Positions 1 through 7,364 of a DNA stretch of 16,294 nt are shown one piece after another. Numbering within the stretch: position 1 is the first letter of the stretch; the number at the start of each line of letters is the position of its first letter. The stretch is from an uncultured Pseudogracilibacillus sp. (GTDB lineage Bacteria; Bacillota; Bacilli; Bacillales; Amphibacillaceae): assembly GCA_937960785.1 (NCBI GenBank), contig CALGOZ010000149.1, positions 1 through 16,294 on the forward strand, read 5' to 3'. The notes beneath the pieces were generated by a model. The model saw only the letters and a program-made list of their open reading frames with translations, searched no databases and was not told where the DNA came from. The position numbers were made by a program, and so were the translations under genes.

Positions 1-1
1 T

Positions 2-33
2 AAAAAAATATCTAGCACAAAGAGCGCTAGATA
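2..33 (-). terminator. Rho-independent terminator of the his operon
   Basis: Read on the minus strand, an 8-bp perfect stem (TATCTAGC at 26-33 and 9-16, reverse complements of each other) with a 9-nt loop is followed by a run of seven T. It lies 11 bases beyond the hisC stop codon and closes the histidine operon. Confidence 0.85.
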
Positions 34-43
34 AAGAGATACT

Positions 44-1102
44 TTATTTAATTAGTTCTTTAATCGTTTTAATTAGTCGTTTCATTTCCTCATCGGTGCC
101 TATGGTAATGCGTACGTATTGGTCGATTGGTGGTGTGTTAAAGTAACGAATTAAAATATTCCGTTTGCGTAGTGATTCATAGAGCACTTCTGCATTGTTA
201 TTAGGATGTGTAGCAAAGACAAAATTTGTCGACGAAGGTAACACGTTAAAACCTAGTTTTTTCATTTCTTTTTGGAACCAGGTACGCGTTTGAATGATCT
301 TCTTCGTCGTTTTTTCAAAGTATGTTTGGTCTTTTATCGCAGCCTCAGCAGCAACGAGAGCCAAGCGATCGACAGGATATGAATTAAATGAATCTTTCAT
401 TCGAATTAGTGCTTCGATTAACGATTCGTTTCCGATCGCAAAACCGATTCGCATACCGGCAAGGGATCGAGACTTCGACATCGTTTGAATAACGAGTAAA
501 TTATCGTAACGATTGATTAGTGATACTGCAGATTCCGGCGCGAAGTCGATGTATGCTTCATCAACGATGACGACTTGGTCTTTGTTTCGTTCTAAAATAC
601 GTTCGATTTCTTCTAACGGTAAGTATAAACTTGTAGGAGCATTCGGATTTGGGAAAATGACGCCCCCTTCACTATCAAATAGTGCTTCGACATCGATTGT
701 AAAATCTTCTTGCAAAGGTATTTCTTCGTAATCAATTTGAAAAACATTCGCATACACCGGATAAAAACTGTACGTTATCTTTGGAAAACGGATCGGCTTT
801 TCTGGATCAAAAAATCCCATAAAGGAAAAGGCAAGCACCTCATCCGAACCGTTTCCGATAAAAACTTCTTCCTTCGTTACGTTATAAAATTGTGCAATTT
901 CTTCTCGTAGACTATCCATCGTCGGTGAAGGGTATAGGCGTAATTGTTCGTCGGCGGTTTGTTTAATTGCTTCTAAAACTCCCGGTGCCGGTGGATACGG
1001 GTTTTCGTTCGTATTTAGTTTAATAATGTTAGTTTCATTTACTTGCTCCCCTGGAATGTATGGTGTCGCACGTCTAGCCATTTTACTCCATAGCCTACTC
1101 AT
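44..1102 (-). CDS. hisC: histidinol-phosphate aminotransferase HisC
   Basis: PLP-dependent fold-type I (class I/II) aminotransferase that converts imidazole-acetol phosphate and glutamate to L-histidinol phosphate. Visible family features are the N-terminal KLNTNENPYPP motif, GNGSDE (phosphate and PLP contacts), FPNPNAPTS with the conserved Asn, IVDEAYIDF with the PLP-nitrogen Asp, and SKSRSLAGMRIGF with the Schiff-base Lys (about residue 210). The length of about 352 aa is normal for the family. An ATG at 1108 is also in frame, but the AAGGAAG ribosome binding site at 1109-1115 touches it. The ATG at 1102 has a 6-nt spacing and is preferred. The start overlaps the end of hisIE (stop at 1095-1097), so the two are probably translationally coupled. 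It is the last gene of the operon. The same enzyme can serve aromatic amino acid synthesis in some Bacillales, but the sequence does not show this. Confidence 0.95.
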   Translation of the reverse strand: MSRLWSKMARRATPYIPGEQVNETNIIKLNTNENPYPPAPGVLEAIKQTADEQLRLYPSPTMDSLREEIAQFYNVTKEEVFIGNGSDEVLAFSFMGFFDPEKPIRFPKITYSFYPVYANVFQIDYEEIPLQEDFTIDVEALFDSEGGVIFPNPNAPTSLYLPLEEIERILERNKDQVVIVDEAYIDFAPESAVSLINRYDNLLVIQTMSKSRSLAGMRIGFAIGNESLIEALIRMKDSFNSYPVDRLALVAAEAAIKDQTYFEKTTKKIIQTRTWFQKEMKKLGFNVLPSSTNFVFATHPNNNAEVLYESLRKRNILIRYFNTPPIDQYVRITIGTDEEMKRLIKTIKELIK

Positions 1103-1727
1103 AATCATCTTCCTTTTTTGCTTTGTGACGTTCGTATAAAACTGTTTTTATATCATCAATTGTTACGTCCATCATATTCATTAAGACAAGCATATGATAG
1201 ACGAGATCAGCAATTTCCCATTTGATTTCTTCTCGGTCGTTATTTTTGGCACCGATAATAACTTCTGAGGCTTCTTCTCCGACTTTTTTCAGCACTTTGT
1301 CGATGCCTTCTGTAAATAAATAATTCGTATAGGAACCTTCAATTGGATTTTGACGTCGGTTTTCAATGACATCGACGAGATCGTGGATTATATCCCGTTT
1401 TTTTTCCTTCGTTTGCGTTACTGTATCAAAAAAGCACGACGTCTTTCCCGTATGGCAAGCGGGTCCAAGAGGTTCTACCATTAATAGAAGGGTATCCTTG
1501 TCGCAGTCAAGCTCGATTCGCTTTACGAGTTGACGATTGCCAGATGTTGCCCCCTTATGCCACAGTTCCTTTCGCGAACGACTGTAAAACCAAGCTTCTT
1601 TCGTTTCGATTGTTTTTTGTAATGCTTCTTCGTTCATATAGGCGAGCATTAGAACGTTGCCCGTCGTTTCATCTTGCACAATCGCCGGAATTAGTCCCTT
1701 TTCGTCGTACTCAACTTGCGTTAACAT
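1095..1727 (-). CDS. hisIE: bifunctional phosphoribosyl-AMP cyclohydrolase / phosphoribosyl-ATP pyrophosphatase HisIE
   Basis: Catalyses steps 2 and 3 of histidine synthesis: pyrophosphate removal from PR-ATP (HisE part), then opening of the adenine ring of PR-AMP (HisI part). The HisI domain spans about residues 1-110. It shows WHKGATSGNRQ, the metal site DCDKD (74-78) and GPACHTGKTSCF, with Cys75, Cys91 and Cys98 as probable zinc ligands. The HisE domain spans about 113-205 with KKVGEEASEVIIGAKN and EIADLVYHMLVL, the acidic Mg-pyrophosphate binding helices. The 210-aa fused length is normal. The start ATG has AGGGAGAG just upstream. The gene lies 19 bases after hisF and overlaps hisC. Confidence 0.96.
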   Translation of the reverse strand: MLTQVEYDEKGLIPAIVQDETTGNVLMLAYMNEEALQKTIETKEAWFYSRSRKELWHKGATSGNRQLVKRIELDCDKDTLLLMVEPLGPACHTGKTSCFFDTVTQTKEKKRDIIHDLVDVIENRRQNPIEGSYTNYLFTEGIDKVLKKVGEEASEVIIGAKNNDREEIKWEIADLVYHMLVLMNMMDVTIDDIKTVLYERHKAKKEDDYE

Positions 1728-1746
1728 ACTATCTCTCCCTACTAAT

Positions 1747-2475
1747 TCATTGTTGTAACTGTTGTTTTATTTCCTTAACCGAAAGTTCTCCAAAGTGAAA
1801 GACGGACGCAGCAAGGGCGGCATTAGCTTTTGTCTTTTCAAACAAAGTTGCAAAATGTTCAATCCTACCAGCGCCACCGCTAGCGATTACTGGAATAGAG
1901 ACCGCTTCTGTTACGGCTTTAGTAAGTGGTAAATCGTAACCCGTCTTTACACCGTCAGTATCGATTGAATTAAGTAAAATTTCACTGATACCAAAGGCTT
2001 CTCCTTGTTTTGCCCATTCGATGACATCGAGCTTTGTATCGATTTTCCCTCCCTTTGTGAAAGCGTGCCATTTGTTTGTAGCGACTCGCTTTGCATCGAT
2101 GGATAAAATAATTTTATCTTCGCCAAAATCTTTGGCTGCTTCTTGTAGAAGGGAAGGATTTGCAATCGCTGCACTTGTAATCGATACCTTCGTCGCTCCA
2201 GCCTCTAACGTTTCTTTTACATCTTCGACTGAACGAACTCCACCACCGACATAAAGCGGTAACGTTGTTGCGCTTCGAATTTCTTGAACAATTTGTAAAA
2301 ATTGGGCTCGATTAGAACCGGTAATATCGAGTAAAAATAAAACGTCCGCACCATCTTTTTCATAGGTAGTCGCTAAGGAGAGGGGTTCGGCAACCTCTTG
2401 GACATTTTTAAAATTTTTTCCTTTTACGACGCGTCCGTCCTGTAAATCGAGACAAGGTATGATACGTTTTTGCAC
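1747..2475 (-). CDS. hisF: imidazole glycerol-phosphate synthase cyclase subunit HisF, divergent
   Basis: TIM-barrel cyclase that turns PRFAR plus ammonia into imidazole glycerol phosphate and AICAR. Family features are KRIIPCLDLQDGRVVKG (Asp10 and Lys18, equal to T. maritima D11 and K19), YVGGGVRS, SIDAKR (Asp127 = D130), DTDG (Asp174 = D176) and VIASGGAG. The length (242 aa) is about ten residues under the usual 252, with two missing before the GGG motif and the C-terminus short. By hand alignment to T. maritima HisF (offset 1 at the N-terminus, 3 at the GGG motif, 2 near the DTDG motif), several normally conserved residues differ. They are E46 to Val45 (ammonia gate), D98 to Thr95 (HisH contact), N103 to Thr100, T171 to Asn169 and R175 to Thr173. 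R5, K99 and E167 are kept. No hisH lies beside it. GTG is the only sensible start. Its ribosome binding site is 25 nt upstream with a hairpin between them. Confidence 0.93.
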   Translation of the reverse strand: MQKRIIPCLDLQDGRVVKGKNFKNVQEVAEPLSLATTYEKDGADVLFLLDITGSNRAQFLQIVQEIRSATTLPLYVGGGVRSVEDVKETLEAGATKVSITSAAIANPSLLQEAAKDFGEDKIILSIDAKRVATNKWHAFTKGGKIDTKLDVIEWAKQGEAFGISEILLNSIDTDGVKTGYDLPLTKAVTEAVSIPVIASGGAGRIEHFATLFEKTKANAALAASVFHFGELSVKEIKQQLQQ

Positions 2476-2508
2476 TCGTAATGGCGTAAAAAACGCCTTT
2501 CCTCCTTT
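2473..2508 (-). promoter_or_regulatory. hisF ribosome binding site separated from its GTG by a hairpin
   Basis: On the minus strand a perfect AAAGGAGG (2501-2508) lies 25 nt before the hisF GTG (2473-2475), much farther than the usual 5-9 nt. The spacer contains GGCGT-TTTTT-ACGCC, a 5-bp GC-rich stem with a T5 loop. If it folds, the unpaired spacer is only about 10 nt. No ATG, GTG or TTG in the hisF frame lies between the ribosome binding site and this GTG. The start of HisF (KRIIPCLD) is also fixed by family similarity. Confidence 0.6.
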
Positions 2509-2545
2509 AAAAATTGTCGTTATATTTCTTCATTGATTCAAACTT

Positions 2546-3250
2546 TTAAGAAATTAGTTCTTCAAATGTCACTTTGCCATCGTACAATGCTTTGCCGACG
2601 ATTGCGCCGTATAAGTTTAACTCTTTTAAATAATCGATATCTGCTCGAGTTGTTACACCACCAGAGGCGATCACATCAATCGTCGTTGCTTCGTTAATTG
2701 CCTTTTGTTCGACAAGATTCGGGCCTTGAAGCATACCGTCTTTTGCGATATCGGTATAAACAATCGTTTGAACACCAATTGTTTCAAGCTCTTTAACGAG
2801 GTCTAAAGCTCTCACATCGCTTGTATCTGTCCATCCGTCAGTTGCGACATAACCGTCTTTTGCATCGAGGGAGACAACAATGCGTTCTTTATATTGATCT
2901 ACAGCTTCCTTTAAAAAACTTCGATCTTGAATTGCAGCTGTACCGATGATGACACGGTTGACCCCGTTTTGTAAGTACGTATCGACCGTTTCCATCGAAC
3001 GAATGCCTCCACCAACTTGAATTGGTATCTTCACTGTTTTTGCAATTTCAATAATAATCGATTCATTAATTGAATGACCTGACTTGGCTCCGTCTAAATC
3101 AACGATATGGATAAATTGTGCACCTTTTTGTTGCCATTTTTTAGCCATATCTACCGGAGAGTCACTGTATACTATTTCTCGGTTATAATCTCCTTGAATA
3201 AGGCGGACACATTTACCTTGTAAAATATCAATCGCTGGAAAAATAATCAT
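2546..3250 (-). CDS. hisA: ProFAR isomerase HisA
   Basis: 1-(5-phosphoribosyl)-5-[(5-phosphoribosylamino)methylideneamino]imidazole-4-carboxamide isomerase. This half-barrel duplicated TIM barrel performs the Amadori rearrangement that makes PRFAR, the substrate of HisF. It shows IFPAIDILQGKCVRL with catalytic Asp8, HIVDLDGAKSG, QVGGGIRS (first phosphate site), VVSLDAKDG with catalytic Asp129, YTDIAKDGMLQGPN, and VIASGGVTT (second phosphate site). The length (234 aa) and motifs are ordinary, in contrast to the neighbouring hisF. The start ATG has AAAAGGAGT upstream. The gap to hisB is only 54 bp, where hisH usually lies. Confidence 0.96.
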   Translation of the reverse strand: MIIFPAIDILQGKCVRLIQGDYNREIVYSDSPVDMAKKWQQKGAQFIHIVDLDGAKSGHSINESIIIEIAKTVKIPIQVGGGIRSMETVDTYLQNGVNRVIIGTAAIQDRSFLKEAVDQYKERIVVSLDAKDGYVATDGWTDTSDVRALDLVKELETIGVQTIVYTDIAKDGMLQGPNLVEQKAINEATTIDVIASGGVTTRADIDYLKELNLYGAIVGKALYDGKVTFEELIS

Positions 3251-3304
3251 CGTCCTACTCCTTTTAAAAGAAAATTTTTATTAAAAAGTAAACTTCCATC
3301 ATTT

Positions 3305-3889
3305 TTACAATAACCCTTTTGTCGAAGGGACTCCTTTTACTCGTGGATTCAGTTCACTCGCTTTATCTAAGGCGCGGGCGAAGGCTTTGAAAATCGCTTC
3401 AATCATATGGTGGGTATTCGTCCCGTATTCTAAATTAATATGTAACGTTACTCGGGCGTGATTAACGAAACCTTGGAAAAATTCCTGAACAAGTTCGGTA
3501 TCGAATGTCCCTACTTTATTTTTTAATCCTTTGACGTTGTAGACGAGGTGAGGTCGTCCACTTATATCGATATGCACTGTCGCAAGGGATTCATCCATCG
3601 GAATGGAAACAGAGGCGTAACGAGTAATCCCTTTTTTATCACCGATTGCGACATCAAAGGCTTGTCCTAAGGCGATTCCGATATCTTCTGTCGTATGATG
3701 ATCGTCTACTTCCTTATCTCCGTCACATTCAACTTGTAAATCGAAAAGTCCATGACCTGCAAATAATACGAGCATATGGTCTAGAAAGCCAACTCCAGAA
3801 TTTACTTCAGCTTTTCCTTCACCATCAATTAAAAAATCTAACATTATTTTCGTCTCTGCTGTTTCACGACGAATTCGATGTTGTCTCAT
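3305..3889 (-). CDS. hisB: imidazole glycerol-phosphate dehydratase HisB
   Basis: Dehydrates imidazole glycerol phosphate, the HisF product, to imidazole-acetol phosphate. It is the single-domain form (194 aa) without the HAD phosphatase domain of the enteric bifunctional protein, in agreement with a separate HisJ phosphatase here. The manganese-binding histidine and glutamate motifs are complete: GFLDHML (His38), FAGHGLFD (His46), VDDHHTTEDIG (His64, His65, Glu68), FVNHARVT (His144) and NTHHMIEAIFKA (His160, His161, Glu164). The start ATG is preceded by AAGGAGG at a normal distance. Since HisB consumes the product of HisF, it is a sign that the pathway is meant to run despite the absence of hisH. 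Confidence 0.96.
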   Translation of the reverse strand: MRQHRIRRETAETKIMLDFLIDGEGKAEVNSGVGFLDHMLVLFAGHGLFDLQVECDGDKEVDDHHTTEDIGIALGQAFDVAIGDKKGITRYASVSIPMDESLATVHIDISGRPHLVYNVKGLKNKVGTFDTELVQEFFQGFVNHARVTLHINLEYGTNTHHMIEAIFKAFARALDKASELNPRVKGVPSTKGLL

Positions 3890-3958
3890 AAATAGTCCTC
3901 CTTAATTTTCTAATGAAAGGGAAATGTCGTAATAAATGTTCGTCAATAAGATGTTCGG

Positions 3959-5242
3959 TTAATTCTTTGATTTACGACGAAGGGCGATCGACTTTGCATG
4001 AGCTTCTAATCCTTCCATCGTAGCGATCGTTTCGATATAATTAGCTTCTTTTAAAAGGGCTGTTTTCGAATATTGGATAATACTTGATTTTTTTACAAAA
4101 TCGTACACACCTAGAGGAGAGGCAAATTTTGCTGTACCGCTCGTCGGTAACGTATGGTTCGGTCCGGCGACGTAATCACCGAGTGGTTCTGGTGAATAAT
4201 TACCGACGAAAATCGCTCCCGCATGGGTTATTTTACTAACGTAGTTTGCTGCATTTTCAATCATTAATTGTAAATGTTCTGGTGCGATATCGTTTGCGAT
4301 TTGAAAAGCTTCTTCTAAGTCATCACAGATGATAATATGGCCGAATTGCTCGATGGAGGAAGCTGCGATTTTGTATCTTTCTAATTTTTTTAGCTGTTCC
4401 TTGACAGCGGTGGCAATTTTTGTTGCGATAGGTTCGCTCGTCGTGATACAAATAGCTTTTGCAGCTTCATCGTGTTCAGCTTGAGAAAGTAAATCCGCCG
4501 CGACGAATTCAGGCGGTGCCGTCTCATCAGCGATGACTAAAATTTCACTCGGTCCTGCAATCATATCGATTGCAACATCACCGTATACCCATTTTTTTGC
4601 TCGAGCGACGTAATCATTTCCAGGTCCGACAATTTTATCGACAGCAGGGATCGTTTCTGTTCCGTAGGCTAAAGCAGCAATCGCTTGAGCTCCTCCGACT
4701 TTGTAAATTTTTTCTACTCCGACGATTTTTGCAGCGACAAGGACGTGAGGATTAATTCTCCCGTCTGCTTGAGGTGGTGTCGTAATAACGATTTCTCCGA
4801 CTTCAGCTATTGATGCTGGGATAACGTTCATTAATACGGTTGAAGGGTAGGCGGCTTTTCCTCCGGGTATGTAAATGCCGACGCGATCCATCGGAGTTAC
4901 CTTCTGGCCGAGCATGATGCCCTCATCTTTATACATCATCCAAGAGTTTTCGACTTGTTTTTGATGGAATTCGGTAATATTTTCTTTCGCTACTTTTATC
5001 GCTTCGAGAAATTGTTCAGACACTTTTTCCATCGCTTGAGTAAACTCTTCTTCCGTTACTTGAAGTTCTTTTAGAGCTACGCCGTCAAACTTTTCGCTAT
5101 ATTGCCTCAAGGCTGTATCTTTTTTCGTTCGTACGTCTTGAATAATGGATAAAACTGTTTCATCAATTGCACGAATTCGTTCGGCATCGGCTGTTGTTTC
5201 TAAGGCCTTTATGGAAAAGTCATCAGCTTTTATAACTTTCAT
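3959..5242 (-). CDS. hisD: histidinol dehydrogenase HisD
   Basis: Zinc-dependent, NAD-linked enzyme that oxidises histidinol to histidine in two steps. Visible motifs are GIYIPGGKAAYPSTVLMN (124-140), GGAQAIAALAYGTE, KIVGPGNDYV, and IDMIAGPSEILVIAD followed by SQAEHD. Zinc ligands are Gln254, His257, Asp356 (in PLGDYVAGPNH) and His415 (in EAHAKSIALR). The catalytic pair is Glu322-His323 (PEHLQL). The length of 427 aa is normal. The ribosome binding site AAAGGAG (5255-5261) stands about 12 nt from the ATG, rather far but the same as for hisZ. A 119-bp gap separates it from hisG, the largest inside the operon. Confidence 0.97.
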   Translation of the reverse strand: MKVIKADDFSIKALETTADAERIRAIDETVLSIIQDVRTKKDTALRQYSEKFDGVALKELQVTEEEFTQAMEKVSEQFLEAIKVAKENITEFHQKQVENSWMMYKDEGIMLGQKVTPMDRVGIYIPGGKAAYPSTVLMNVIPASIAEVGEIVITTPPQADGRINPHVLVAAKIVGVEKIYKVGGAQAIAALAYGTETIPAVDKIVGPGNDYVARAKKWVYGDVAIDMIAGPSEILVIADETAPPEFVAADLLSQAEHDEAAKAICITTSEPIATKIATAVKEQLKKLERYKIAASSIEQFGHIIICDDLEEAFQIANDIAPEHLQLMIENAANYVSKITHAGAIFVGNYSPEPLGDYVAGPNHTLPTSGTAKFASPLGVYDFVKKSSIIQYSKTALLKEANYIETIATMEGLEAHAKSIALRRKSKN

Positions 5243-5283
5243 TGTTCAGGGGCACTCCTTTAACGTTGTTAATCGGTAAGTTG

Positions 5284-5357
5284 CTTTTATCTACTAGAAA
5301 TTATCATAATCTATTAAATTAGTCTAAAATATTCGGAAAAATATGTTGGGATAAAAG
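5284..5357. repeat. inverted repeat in the hisG-hisD gap
   Basis: Two perfect 8-bp arms, CTTTTATC at 5284-5291 and GATAAAAG at 5350-5357, enclose 58 bp of AT-rich DNA in the only long gap of the his operon. In the mRNA they could close a long stem between hisG and hisD, perhaps a processing or stability element. On the minus strand the enclosed DNA also contains TATGAT/GATAAT, which might be part of a weak internal promoter, but no convincing -35 goes with it. Confidence 0.3.
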
Positions 5358-5361
5358 TAAT

Positions 5362-5994
5362 CTACGGAGTTTCTAACGCTTCTTTCAATTGATTGATAAT
5401 ACGTTGAATCGCTTCGGTCTTCGTTGCAAAGCTTGCTTTATTTACAATTAATCTCGTACTAATATCGGCTACATCTGTTAAGATCGATAGACCATTTTCC
5501 CGAATCGTATTACCCGTCTCGACGATATCAACGATGTAATCTGCAAGGCCAATAATTGGTGCGAGCTCGACTGAACCGTTTAATTTAATTACTTCGACGG
5601 GAATTCCGAGTTTATTAAAGAAATCTCGTGTGACGTTTGGGTATTTTGATGCGACTTTAACGGGCATACCTTTTTCAATTGAAGTTTTGTGCAAGCTTGC
5701 AACGGAAAATTTACAAATCCCAATCTTTAAATCAAGTAGTTCATACAAGTCGGCGCCAGATTCTAAAATATTATCTTTTCCGGCAATGCCGAGGTCGGCT
5801 GCTCCTTGTTCGACATATGTCGTTACATCGACAGCTTTAACGTAAATCATTTTAATCTTCTCATCTTCACTATAAAAGACAAGTTTGCGACTTTTTTCAT
5901 CGAAATCTGGAAAATGAATACCTGCTCTTTTTAACAATTCGATGGAATCTTGAGCTGTACGTCCTTTTGCCAAGGCTAAAGTAAGTTGTGCCAC
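5362..5994 (-). CDS. hisG: ATP phosphoribosyltransferase catalytic subunit HisG, short form
   Basis: Joins ATP and PRPP to form PR-ATP, the committed and feedback-controlled step of histidine synthesis. At 210 aa it is the short HisG form, which lacks the C-terminal regulatory domain and needs HisZ. This agrees with hisZ directly upstream. Motifs seen are LALAKGR at the N-terminus, ADLGIAGKDN (66-75) and the family signature around 143-168, including ADYIVDIVETGNTIRENGL for PRPP binding. The start is GTG, directly after the hisZ TAA stop (no base between). Its ribosome binding site GGAGGG is inside the hisZ coding end, so coupled translation is likely, as expected for two subunits of one complex. 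Confidence 0.96.
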   Translation of the reverse strand: MAQLTLALAKGRTAQDSIELLKRAGIHFPDFDEKSRKLVFYSEDEKIKMIYVKAVDVTTYVEQGAADLGIAGKDNILESGADLYELLDLKIGICKFSVASLHKTSIEKGMPVKVASKYPNVTRDFFNKLGIPVEVIKLNGSVELAPIIGLADYIVDIVETGNTIRENGLSILTDVADISTRLIVNKASFATKTEAIQRIINQLKEALETP

Positions 5995-7242
5995 TTAAGC
6001 TTCCCTCCAGGTCGTTACAATATAATGTACTAGCTGTTCTAAATCGGTATATGTTTCGGTTGTATCGTCCTTTTTATATGTTGTTTCTTTTTCTGTAATC
6101 GCAATCGTACCTTGACTATTCGGAAGTTGTTCTTTTTCTACTTCGTTCGTATACGTAACGACGTCGAAATTATGCGTACGTAAGTTTTGGGCTAATGAAA
6201 TTGCCTCTTTCTCACAAGTTTTTTCATACGTAATGACGAAATGAAGCGGTGGGACGTCACTCGCTTTTTGTGGAGAACTTCCAGCGAGAAGTAAATCGAT
6301 ATCAAAGGCAAAACCAATCGCGGGAAAATTCGCATCGAAATGACTTGCTAACGCATCGTAACGTCCACCCATTAAGATTGGTTTTCCAATCCGTTCGATA
6401 AACCCTTGGAAAATAATTGCCGAATAATAATCCATATGGTTAATTAAGCTAAGGTCGATGACGATATGTTCGGTAACCTCGTAGGCTTCAAGTACGGTAT
6501 AAATCTTTTCAATGTCTGATAGCTTTTCTTTTAATTGTTTAGTTAAAGGGAGGGTTTGTACTTTTTCTAAGACGTCTGGTAATTTGCCGTAAAGAAGGGG
6601 TAAAGCTTTAATTACCTCCCGTTTTTCTTCTGTCGTATGTAACGTTTCGACGAATTGCTCGATATCGGGGACGTTTTTTCCTCGGATTAATCGTTTTAAT
6701 TCACGGAGTTGTTCTTCACTCATCGGTAAATTTGCAATAATTTCTTTAAAAAAATCAGCATGTCCAATCTCAATCGTAAACGTCCCGACTTGTAAATCTC
6801 GTAAAAAGTTAGCTGCAAGGGCAATTATTTCTCCATCCGCTTCGGGTGATGGATTGCCGAAATATTCAACTCCTGCTTGAGTGTGCTGTTCATATTCATG
6901 AGTTTCCGGAGCTTGACGATACACATCTAAGACATAGTAGTAACGTAAATCTTTCGTTAAATTCGGTGTCGTCGTTGCGAGTTGTTTCGTAAGTGGAATC
7001 GTAATATCCGGGCGTAAGACAAGTACTTGACCCGTGTTATCAATTGTTTTTACCATTTCTCGGTGGTTTACAGTTCCGTTCATCGTCGCATATAAGTTAT
7101 ATTTTTCAAACATTGATGTTGAAACTTTTCGATAACCATATGTTTCAAAATGATCGCTTAATCGTTCGATTAATGTGCTTCTTGCATATAAGGTATTGGT
7201 TTCTAATACGGATTCAGTTTCTATGTTATGATATACGTACAT
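5995..7242 (-). CDS. hisZ: ATP phosphoribosyltransferase regulatory subunit HisZ
   Basis: Class II aminoacyl-tRNA synthetase-like protein related to HisRS. It does not charge tRNA but forms a hetero-octamer with short HisG and is needed for its activity and histidine feedback. The HisRS-like core is visible: LVLRPDITIPLTKQ (about 74-87), DVYRQAPE followed by QAGVEYFG (122-129), and the later GGRYDALASHFDANFPAIGFAFDID. The length of 415 aa is within the family range. A true HisRS would carry a C-terminal anticodon domain with other signatures, and the position before hisG decides for HisZ. It is the first gene of the operon. AAAGGAG lies about 12 nt before the ATG. Confidence 0.95.
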   Translation of the reverse strand: MYVYHNIETESVLETNTLYARSTLIERLSDHFETYGYRKVSTSMFEKYNLYATMNGTVNHREMVKTIDNTGQVLVLRPDITIPLTKQLATTTPNLTKDLRYYYVLDVYRQAPETHEYEQHTQAGVEYFGNPSPEADGEIIALAANFLRDLQVGTFTIEIGHADFFKEIIANLPMSEEQLRELKRLIRGKNVPDIEQFVETLHTTEEKREVIKALPLLYGKLPDVLEKVQTLPLTKQLKEKLSDIEKIYTVLEAYEVTEHIVIDLSLINHMDYYSAIIFQGFIERIGKPILMGGRYDALASHFDANFPAIGFAFDIDLLLAGSSPQKASDVPPLHFVITYEKTCEKEAISLAQNLRTHNFDVVTYTNEVEKEQLPNSQGTIAITEKETTYKKDDTTETYTDLEQLVHYIVTTWREA

Positions 7243-7267
7243 CTATAAGGAAGGCTCCTTTCAAGTT

Positions 7268-7295
7268 CGCTTTATCACTCTACTAGACTAAAGCG
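7268..7295 (-). promoter_or_regulatory. hairpin in the his operon 5' leader
   Basis: In the roughly 60-nt untranslated leader predicted from the his promoter, perfect 7-bp arms CGCTTTA and TAAAGCG (7289-7295 and 7268-7274) enclose a 14-nt loop. It ends about 6 nt before the hisZ ribosome binding site. No T-run follows, so it is not a terminator. A role in mRNA stability or translation control is only a guess. Confidence 0.4.
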
Positions 7296-7309
7296 GAAAG
7301 ATGAGTTCT

Positions 7310-7338
7310 ATCTTAATAGTAAATGATTCATATGTCAA
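7310..7338 (-). promoter_or_regulatory. sigma-A type promoter of the his operon
   Basis: On the minus strand a perfect -35 TTGACA (7338-7333) and a -10 TAAGAT (7315-7310) are separated by 17 bp. The start of transcription would be near 7303, giving a leader of about 60 nt before hisZ. This is too short for a T-box or classical attenuator. The -35 lies only 27 bp from the hisJ start codon, so expression of the two transcription units may interfere. Confidence 0.75.
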
Positions 7339-7364
7339 GTACAAACGATTGGAGGATATTGTTC

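Noticed and set aside
1947..2174. Second small gene overlapping hisF on the same strand
   Set aside because: It lies out of frame inside conserved hisF coding sequence and has no recognisable features.
3251..3304. Broken hisH or a frameshifted remnant
   Set aside because: The 54-bp gap is AT-rich and contains no amidotransferase-like codons in any frame that I could see.
7243..7309. T-box or His leader-peptide attenuator before hisZ
   Set aside because: The predicted leader is about 60 nt, contains no T-box consensus, no terminator and no run of His codons.
7323..7364. N-terminal extension of hisJ from the ATG at 7323
   Set aside because: It lacks a ribosome binding site, covers the his promoter -35, and PHP proteins begin at the DFHMH strand coded from 7365.
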